DNA of 64,000 nt from positions 47,433,976 through 47,497,975 of the forward strand of contig OZ029913.1 of NCBI GenBank assembly GCA_964023275.1. The letters run 5' to 3'. The translations under genes and the position numbers were made by a program. This stretch comes from Norana najaformis. Its lineage: Eukaryota > Annelida > Clitellata > Crassiclitellata > Hormogastridae. Shown here one piece after another: positions 57,700-64,000 of the stretch; positions within the stretch are counted from its first letter, which is position 1, and each line of letters begins with the position of its first letter. Under the pieces are notes generated by a model, which was not told where the DNA came from, ran no database searches, and was given only the letters and a program-made list of their open reading frames with translations.

Positions 57700-57960
57700 G
57701 CTCATCCGAAGAGTCGTCCAAATAGTCGTCCCTAGAATAGTCTTCCGAAGACTCGTCCGGACTCGTCTGATTAGTCGTTTGATGGGTCATTGGTCGTCCG
57801 AGAATCGTCTGGATTCGTCCGAATAGTCGACCGAAGTGTCGTCCGAAGATTCGTCCGGAGTCGTCCGAAGGGTCGCCTGAAGAGTTGTCTCAAGAGTTTT
57901 CCCAAGAGTATTCCAAAGAGTCGTCTGAAGACTCGCCCGAAGATCGTCTGAAGTTGAAGT
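57700..57960. repeat. 12-bp minisatellite, unit near GTCGTCCGAAGA
   Basis: About 20 degenerate units of (A)GTCGTCCGAAG(A) in a row. A short array of the same unit lies at 61857-61912. Minus-strand reading gives a 66-codon frame of Arg/Thr/Leu repeats, which is a consequence of the repeat. Confidence 0.85.
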
Positions 57961-58024
57961 ATTGGGGACACTGTCTGCTGTCCTAGATAAAGTTAAAAGG
58001 TTTATCGTCGGCGTTAACTAGTGA

Positions 58025-59185
58025 ATTGACCGCTTTTGATCCATCTAAGGCTTTTTTGTGATAAAATAGGTTCGGTCATCGACGTCGATCAGTTCAACGC
58101 GTTTGATGCTGCAGTCTTGAAGATTATATCAGACGATACATCCGCCGAGAGAAAGAAGGTAACACTCCTCGCCATGCTGAATTCACCCTTTGATACCGTT
58201 GATCAGCGGATTCTGCTTCTTAAGAGGCACAGATTTAGTCCGACAGGCACGGTTCGTTTCTTACTTAACTAAGATTTGCAGCGAGTACGGTATAGTCGAC
58301 TGACCTCGGATGTTGTACACCTTACCAGAGCAGCGTTCTTGGACTTGTATAATTTGTCCTGTATACCGCTGATGTCGTCACTGCTGAACCAGAGGTTTTT
58401 GACCCATGTATATGCTGGTGATTTGCAGATTTATAAATTTATCTTCAACAACTGCTGCATTGTTACCTCGACTATCGCGATCTGTGTGCATGAACTATTG
58501 AAGTGGATCGCCATTTAAAACAGAAACTATCTTAAGGATTGCCCGTCTAGTCCAGTGTTGTTCATCCGATGTCTATATAACCCCTTCAAAATGCATATTT
58601 GATTTCGAAGTTCTAGCTCACAACCACTTATCAATAATCCTGCACATCAATCATTGACCAGCGTCTGCTGCTATCATCTTCGTCAACTGCATGCTTTGCG
58701 TCGGTCGCTCACCCTGGAGACTGCCCACGCCTTGCACCAAGGCGTGTTGATGATTTCTGTCGGCTTGATTACTGTAATTGTATTCTAACAAGTTTACCCC
58801 GGTACCTGTACGACAAACCTCAATATGTCTTACATACTACTGTGCGAATTGTACTCCGTCCGCCAAGTACAGGCAGTATGTCAGATCCGATGAGGCAACA
58901 GTTACATTGGATGGCTTTTCCACAGAGAGTTGACTACAAACTAGCAATTATTGCTTACAAATGCCAGCATTTACTGGCTCCACCCTATCTATCCATGTTC
59001 TGCATTCCGGCTGCGACAATTACTGGTCGATCCTACTTACGTTCTGCGACCATAGTTCCACAGACCTACACTACATTTGGCTCTCGTGGATTTTAATAAA
59101 CTCTTGTCCACGGTTGGAATGCCTTGTAAGCGCTTCCAGTCTTTTGTATCCTAGATTATGCAAAGGTGCTATATAAATAGCTACA
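58025..59185 (+). mobile_element. CR1/L2-like LINE, RT to 3' end
   Basis: Codes DQFNAFDAAVLKIISDDTSA, KVTLLAMLNSPFDTVDQRIL (motif A with the first Asp lost), QRVRYSRLTSDVVHLT then RAAFLDLY (from PQGSVLG), HVYAGDLQIY (YADD changed to YAGD, 58410), CVHELLKWIAI, HQSLTSVCCYHLRQLHAL then RRSLTLETAHAL (58650-58735), MREQLHW-like MRQQLHWMAFPQRVDYKLAI (58880), PPYLSMFC, GRSYLRSATIVPQTYTTFGS then RGF (59040-59095) and the 3' end GTGCTATATAAATAGC (59165-59180). The family frame is recognisable to the end; about six frame breaks. Inactive. Confidence 0.85.
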
Positions 59186-59414
59186 AACGCTTGAGTAGCG
59201 CCGTGTTATAACATAGATATCACGTTGATTACAACTAACTCAAGCATCTGTTCATTCGTATGACTAATTTAATGTTTTGGCTCGTTTACAGATAGTCACA
59301 GGACAAAGTTTTGATTATATAGTGTCAAGCTAATCTTCAAAAAAATACACGACAACAATGCAATTCAAAAGTGCCTAGTTCCTTATCTATGGCCAGCTAA
59401 TCTCTAAACCTACT
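59186..59414. other. Spacer, nothing assigned
   Basis: Between the LINE 3' end and the unclassified repeat copy 2. Confidence 0.5.
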
Positions 59415-59502
59415 TACGCTGTAAAATGGCCTTTCCGTATCTCTGCCAATAGTCTTTGGTCTATCCAAGGAAGGTTTAGGACGGGCCGCATTTTTAAGGG
59501 AG

Positions 59503-59883
59503 TCAACACTGCAACTCTCGGTCTCGGGATCCGACTCTGCCTCTTCCGCGGTCGCCGGTCAACGTCCTGAGGATGGATTTACTCAGAACAAGGTTCGTTC
59601 CTTTACCGGCAATAGTCATTCCCAGTCTGCGTGCTTTCTTTACTACGGACTTTCTCATAACCACCATTCTACGTCTTGTAACTGTCCCGCAATCGCCAAT
59701 GTTCTGAGACACCAGTCGTTTTCTTGATTCCTGGAGCAGGGAAGTCTTACGACGAGTATCTGCGTCTTTCGGTCCTTGGCACATGGATATTGGTCGACGC
59801 ATCTTCCCGCTGTCACCTTTCCCTCGCTCCATATCCGTGTATAGGACTTTCGGAGTAAGGTACCCAGGTCTCTGTGTTGGCAA
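59503..59883 (-). CDS. Unassigned 126-codon frame in repeat copy 2
   Basis: Open minus-strand frame coding MPTQRPGYLTPKVLYTDMER, GDSGKMRRPISMC and RRKTSLLQESRKRLVSQNIG. It aligns in frame with the minus-strand ORF in copy 1 over about 80 residues. Strongly basic, no known domain. It is divergent to the 219-codon ORF. Confidence 0.3.
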   Translation of the reverse strand: MPTQRPGYLTPKVLYTDMERGKGDSGKMRRPISMCQGPKDADTRRKTSLLQESRKRLVSQNIGDCGTVTRRRMVVMRKSVVKKARRLGMTIAGKGTNLVLSKSILRTLTGDRGRGRVGSRDRELQC

Positions 59884-60051
59884 TTATCGACCAACACTGC
59901 TTCAGGGGATAGGATATCCCTATGGAATACTCAAGAGATGGTGCCCTCTTTAACCTTCTGTAAAAGAACACACGGACCTTCGTACCGGCTTACACTAGGG
60001 CCCCTTCCTCGCACTTCAGTCAGTCATCTGATCAGTGTGTGGCGACAAGCA

Positions 60052-60058
60052 TATAAGA
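60052..60058 (+). promoter_or_regulatory. TATA-like box upstream of the 219-codon ORF
   Basis: TATAAGAG lies 141 bp before the ORF; the position is conserved in copy 1 (TATAGAG, 28697-28703) within the shared block GTGTGTGGCGACRAGCATAT. Confidence 0.4.
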
Positions 60059-60198
60059 GGAGTCGATATTAGCCGTCTCGACTCCGGTATTAACGGGGTA
60101 ACCGGCCCGGACTATGATGTGCCGGATATTTTCTTGGCTGCGTTAAGATCCGGTCCCTTACGTGCCGGGGCTTTTCTTGGTCTGCCTTAGGATCCGCG

Positions 60199-60858
60199 GT
60201 GTCTTCCCTTTATCTCTTCCTGCCATCTGAAGTTCGACAGGGAGTAATGCGACCGCGTCTTTCCACAAGCTTCGCCCAACCTCTATCTTCCAACTATCGT
60301 GACTTACTCAGACCGTCTCTCGACTTCCTAACAGGATGGGCCCAAGCCCTGCTGGACGAACGGAGCCAGTCAGAAATCATACAGAATGGTTTGTTACAGC
60401 TGCGACGTTCTCAGGAGCTCACTGACCAGATTTTCTCATACGGGGTCAATGGGGTAGCTTCCGTAACTTTCCCACTCGTTTCACACAGACCTGTTTTGTC
60501 TGATACTAGCGGATACTGGGGTAGGTCCGATGCCACACCTTCATTTGACGAATGGGGTCCATCCCCGGATTCTGTCCAACCTCAACGTCCGAACCGTCGT
60601 GACTCAGACCGCTTCGCGAGCTACGGCAGAGTGGGCCCTCGCCCTGTCGGATCCGCGACGCAAGGCCTAAACCAGACAGTGTTTGTCTCGGTCGCCCCTA
60701 CGGGAGCGTACATGCTATTTTTTCACGGACTCTCGTACATATATTTTATCGTAACCGGGACCGTATCGAGCAGGGGCTTCTCCGGACGTCACCCTCGACC
60801 GAATATATCTGTATATGCTATGAATTCACTCACAGAACGATACGCTTACGTGCCATAA
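60199..60858 (+). CDS. 219-codon ORF of the unclassified repeat
   Basis: The longest non-repetitive open frame on the plus strand from a Met start in this window. It starts MSSLYLFLPSEVRQGV, has LRPSLDFLTGWAQALLDERS and EIIQNGLLQLRRSQELTDQI (possible helix), then a Ser/Pro/Arg-rich middle and a hydrophobic patch MLFFHGLSYIYFIV near residue 173. It ends YAYVP at TAA. I recognise no family. Copy 1 has the same frame over long stretches but with a stop and several deletions. A gag-like or element-specific protein is possible; this is inference. Confidence 0.45.
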   Translation: MSSLYLFLPSEVRQGVMRPRLSTSFAQPLSSNYRDLLRPSLDFLTGWAQALLDERSQSEIIQNGLLQLRRSQELTDQIFSYGVNGVASVTFPLVSHRPVLSDTSGYWGRSDATPSFDEWGPSPDSVQPQRPNRRDSDRFASYGRVGPRPVGSATQGLNQTVFVSVAPTGAYMLFFHGLSYIYFIVTGTVSSRGFSGRHPRPNISVYAMNSLTERYAYVP

Positions 60859-60999
60859 AACAAACGTTTAATGACCTGTACATTCAAACAATTTTATGCG
60901 TTATTTTAATAAAAATAAACTAAAAGGTATGCTCCGTCTACTTATTAAACTAAAATCAGATTTACCCTAAATTTAATCAAATGTAATTTCTAGAAAATC

Positions 61000-61510
61000 C
61001 TATGCAGCGACCGTACACACTAGCGCAGCACTTAATGGCTACCTAAAGCGGGTCATAGCTACACCTGGCTCTTACCCAACAGGCTTGCCTTGTGGCCGAT
61101 CTGCCATTTTCACCTCACATTATCATTATCACCTCGGTTGTCCATCATAAGACTGTTGATTTTCAACGTTTTTACATTTAAGTACCCTTCACATATCGTC
61201 TCTCGAAGCCTGACATGCACATCATACGTGGCGAAAACACGATTACCCGATCTGGTTTCCATGGTAAACTGTCGGCTGGAAAATCAAATTGCGTCCTTCA
61301 ATTCTGCCGATTCTTTGTCCATAGTATCCCCACTGAACGTTTGACTTGTACAGAAGCGTTCAGTCAGTACAATATAAACACCCAAATCCTATGCAGCGAC
61401 CGTACACACTAACGCAGGACTTAATGGCTACCTAAAGCGGGTCATAGCTACACCTGCCTCTTACCCAACAGGCTTGCCTTGTGGCCGATCTGCCATTATC
61501 ACCTCACATT
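61000..61510. repeat. Direct repeat, 120 bp, 386 bp apart
   Basis: 61000-61120 (AATCCTATGCAGCGACCGTA ... CACCTCACATTA) recurs at 61386-61510 with a few changes. It is the right end of the unclassified repeat; the doubled end suggests either a terminal repeat or a partial second copy. Confidence 0.85.
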
Positions 61511-62035
61511 AACACCCAAAACTAAAATCTTATTTTCCTAAGCTGGCCATTTATTAATATTAAAATCCTACACACTCTACAGGGGTGGACAGAACACAAG
61601 ATAATGCTTTAAAATAGACTAAGAACTACATGCCTTACCAGATATAACACTCTTCCAATAACAAGTTGGAAGCAGAAGCTTAAAAATGACGTTTAATAGT
61701 TCTACATAGATTTCTGCGCATTCCTATTGTTCGTGAGACCTCGGGTGGATCTCTCTTATGGTCGTTGAAAAGCCCATTCGAGGCCTGTGTTAATTTAGCG
61801 CGTTATTAATGTATGTTTAATAACAATAATACTACTACTAGTAATAAAAATAAGAAACGTCCGAAGAGCCTTACGAAGAGTCGTCCGAATAGTCGTTCGA
61901 AGATTCGTTTTACAACAGCGTGCAATGAGTTTTGGACTTGATTTTACACCAATTTCTGGCGAGTGCAAGATAGTCTAACGGTTAATAAGGAAAAAATTCC
62001 TGCCACATCAGAAAGACATTTGAGATTTACAATAG
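61511..62035. other. Intergenic with short minisatellite
   Basis: 61857-61912 holds about four units of the GTCGTCCGAAGA minisatellite seen at 57.7 kb. Nothing else is recognised. Confidence 0.55.

Positions 62036-62065
<30 letters not shown>
62036..62065. repeat. (GAT)n microsatellite
   Basis: Ten or so GAT units. Confidence 0.9.
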
Positions 62066-62067
<2 letters not shown>

Positions 62068-62119
62068 ATCATTTTTTTTTCCTGTTTCAATACCTATTTT
62101 AAATACACAGAGTTGCAAT

Positions 62120-62172
62120 GATCCCTCGTAATCGTAAAGTCGAGATTTCTAAAGCGCTACCTAAAAGCTAAG
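62120..62172 (-). mobile_element. LINE 3' tail, about 50 bp
   Basis: The reverse complement reads GCGCTTAGCTTTTAGGTAGC and GCTTTAGAAATCTCGACTTTACG, the diverged L2-like tail motif. It borders the (ATT)n tract. Confidence 0.5.
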
Positions 62173-62174
62173 CG

Positions 62175-62246
<72 letters not shown>

Positions 62247-62247
62247 G
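62175..62247 (-). repeat. (ATT)n tract, tail of RLE-LINE copy
   Basis: About 24 ATT units; on the minus strand it is the (AAT)n directly after the RLE-LINE 3' UTR (62248-62303). Confidence 0.9.
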
Positions 62248-63266
62248 AAACAAATCTATTGTGTCACTTCAATTATGATACAAATCTATTGTTGCTGGAG
62301 CAACTAGAGCTGCTGTGGCGTCCTGGTTGGTACACTGGAAACAGGTCGACTAGCTGCACCTCCGAATCGCGTGATCTTGTCTTTAAGCGCCGTGGTGAAG
62401 AAGCAACCCTGAGTTAGCGGTCGCGTAAGTGTAGAGCGTTCTGTGGGCGTTTCTTCGATGGGGCGCAAGAACTTCCGGTGTGGATCGGACGAACATCCAG
62501 CACCACCAACTCCCTCCTCTTCATCGCCGTCGTCGTCTGCTTCGAAAGCGCCTGCGTCGTGGGCTTCGCTGACCCGAGCGTCGACGTCTCCTCGACCTCG
62601 ACCCGCCGGCTGACCTTCGACAGGCGGTGTGGCTCTTTGACCCAGAGGATCGGTTGGGGCCCGTCGGCTGGGTTTCGACGACCAGTTCCAGGTTCTCTCC
62701 TTTTCTTTAATCTTGGCTTCAGGCACGGTGATTGTTCTCTGGAATTGCCAGTCTTCGCTTAAATCTGGCTCCAAGAATGTGCCATTAAAGGCAATCGCGT
62801 TAGATCGCTGGATGGCAATGGAGAGGCGTTGGAACAGGAAAGAAGTCTCCCTCTTATCTCCCGATGCTTGAGTTAAATGGCGTCCGATTTTCTTGATGAG
62901 GCTGAAGCCTTCCTGATTTATGGGGCCTAGAGTCTCGAAGGCCAGAGGGACGAAGCAGTGTGTCGAGAGAATATCACTGTATTTTGAGGTCTTTCGTTCT
63001 GCTGCGATCTCCGCAGCAGCACCTGCGACCACGGCTGTTCTGGATCGATAAGAGACTGCCAGAGTATCGATTACTGTGGCGTCCCAGGTCAAGCATTTAC
63101 CCCCTTCCCAAGGAATGAGGGTTGCTCCATCAGGTCGTCGGCCGTCGGACCTAACCAATCCTGCTGGTTCTTTAGTTGATGGAAAGCCAGCCTTCACGAG
63201 GGCGCGCCACACGATGTCATTGATACAGGCGTGTCTTGCTGTTCTCCCTGGGCCTAAAGGGCATGC

Positions 63267-63267
<1 letters not shown>
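62248..63267 (-). mobile_element. RLE-type LINE, C-terminal part and 3' UTR (best copy)
   Basis: From 63267 the minus strand reads GPGRTARHACINDIVWRALV and on into the open frame below, then a 3' UTR of about 55 bp containing GCTCCAGCAACAATAGATTT, then (AAT)n. It is 5'-truncated exactly at another (AAT)n tract (63268-63533). Same family as 10990-13480. Confidence 0.85.
62304..63212 (-). CDS. RLE-LINE C-terminal endonuclease domain, open 302-codon frame
   Basis: Open from before the Met at 63212 to a stop at 62304; the true frame begins upstream at the truncation. Residues 15-50 hold KEPAGLVRSDGRRPDGATLI and CLTWDATVIDTLAVSY: the RPD and WD residues match the PD-(D/E)XK-type nuclease of RLE LINEs. 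AAEIAAERKTSKYSD, CFVPLAFETLGPINQEG and DKRETSFLFQRLSIAIQRSN follow. The last 130 residues are low-complexity, acidic (EADDDGDEEE) and variable. The nuclease would nick target DNA for target-primed reverse transcription. The RT is missing, so this copy cannot move by itself, but its freedom from stops suggests a recent insertion. Confidence 0.8.
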   Translation of the reverse strand: MWRALVKAGFPSTKEPAGLVRSDGRRPDGATLIPWEGGKCLTWDATVIDTLAVSYRSRTAVVAGAAAEIAAERKTSKYSDILSTHCFVPLAFETLGPINQEGFSLIKKIGRHLTQASGDKRETSFLFQRLSIAIQRSNAIAFNGTFLEPDLSEDWQFQRTITVPEAKIKEKERTWNWSSKPSRRAPTDPLGQRATPPVEGQPAGRGRGDVDARVSEAHDAGAFEADDDGDEEEGVGGAGCSSDPHRKFLRPIEETPTERSTLTRPLTQGCFFTTALKDKITRFGGAASRPVSSVPTRTPQQL

Positions 63268-63690
<423 letters not shown>

Positions 63691-63697
63691 ATAGTAG

Positions 63698-63742
<45 letters not shown>

Positions 63743-64000
63743 CCTAGATGTTCATAGTAGAGTTCCGGAGAAGCAGATGGCGTTCCCCACGCTGGACAGC
63801 CACTGAGTCTTTGGAGCAGGTAGCTGGTCTCCAGTGGATCGTGGGTTGCTATTGTCATCCTTCGTCCTAACTCCCACACAAAATCCAATCCTTCCGTACT
63901 CCGTGCGCCGCTGGTCTCTAGTGCGACCCGCCACAAAAGAGTGGGTTTTGGGCTATAGTGGCGTATTTTAGCCTTTTGGCTGGGACTGCCCGGTTTGCAG
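63743..64000 (-). mobile_element. RLE-type LINE, endonuclease C-part, third stacked copy
   Basis: From the window edge down: AKIRHYSPKPTLLW, RVALETSGARSTEGLDFVWE, LGRRMTIATHDPLETSYLLQ, RLS, then GNAICFSGTLL in another frame. This is the region after the nuclease core of the same LINE family. The copy is cut by the window end upstream and by (ATT)n tracts (63681-63742) downstream. A frameshift after RLS. Confidence 0.75.

Larger units (their letters stand above)
59415..61110 (+). mobile_element. Unclassified dispersed repeat, copy 2 (with intact ORF)
   Basis: Counterpart of 28080-29820. It holds a minus-strand frame (59503-59883), a spacer with a palindrome TGTTGG...CCAACA (59875-59896), a TATA-like box (TATAAGAG, 60052-60058), a plus-strand 219-codon ORF (60199-60858) and an AATAAA (60908-60913) 50 bp after the stop: a compact transcription unit. 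The last 120 bp (61000-61120) are repeated once more at 61386-61510. No terminal repeat or target duplication was found, so the class is open: a long LTR, a non-autonomous element or an unknown type. Confidence 0.65.

Overview
The window is eukaryotic, intron-containing metazoan DNA, AT-rich, and consists almost entirely of decayed transposable elements. No prokaryotic signals (operons, Shine-Dalgarno sites, tRNA or rRNA genes, CRISPR) are visible. The element mix is CR1/L2-like, RTE-like and restriction-like-endonuclease LINEs, Ty3-type LTR elements, piggyBac, Tc1/mariner, MITEs and a tRNA-derived SINE, which suits an invertebrate animal. One exon looks like a trissin-type neuropeptide precursor, a family known to me from protostomes, so a protostome (perhaps a lophotrochozoan) is my guess. 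The species cannot be told from the sequence.

Layout. 0-10 kb: a CR1/L2-like LINE 3' end, an inverted-repeat region, a 361-bp solo LTR with 4-bp target duplications, a pseudogene of a dispersed gene family, an RTE-like LINE split by a CR1-like LINE, a SINE, and three pairs of an odd 15-mer. 10-24 kb: a RLE-type LINE (10.99-13.48 kb), a CR1-like remnant, a terminal-inverted-repeat (TIR) element (copy A, 16.95-18.34 kb) split by an RTE-derived retroposon with 12-bp target duplications, and another CR1-like LINE with a perfect 28-bp hairpin. 24-30 kb: a 370-bp mariner MITE in a (TA)n tract, two rearranged LINE pieces (one with a 2A-like motif), a 1.1-kb TIR element bounded by TTAA, and copy 1 of an unclassified repeat. 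31-39 kb: Ty3-type gag, then integrase followed directly by reverse transcriptase/RNase H, with a piggyBac transposase and a 1.4-kb TIR element between. 39.5-44 kb: two stacked L2-like LINEs and copy B of the TIR element. 44.4-44.7 kb: the candidate host exon for a six-cysteine secreted peptide. 45-54 kb: a Tc1 transposase, an unassigned degenerate coding stretch and an RTE-like LINE. 54-59 kb: a SINE foldback, a broken copy of the peptide exon between LINE pieces, tandem duplications, a 12-bp minisatellite and a CR1-like LINE. 59-64 kb: copy 2 of the unclassified repeat with an intact 219-codon ORF, then three stacked RLE-LINE 3' ends separated by (ATT)n, one carrying an open 302-codon endonuclease-domain frame.

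Nearly all transposon reading frames carry stops, frameshifts or lost catalytic residues. The few open frames are the peptide exon, the 219-codon ORF, the RLE-LINE C-terminus and the RT palm at 40.85-41.29 kb. The most interesting items are the peptide exon and its broken duplicate, the two-copy TIR element that carries a LINE tail, the IN-before-RT order at 37-39 kb, the mariner MITE, the stacked RLE LINEs with AAT tails, and the unclassified repeat with its ORF.
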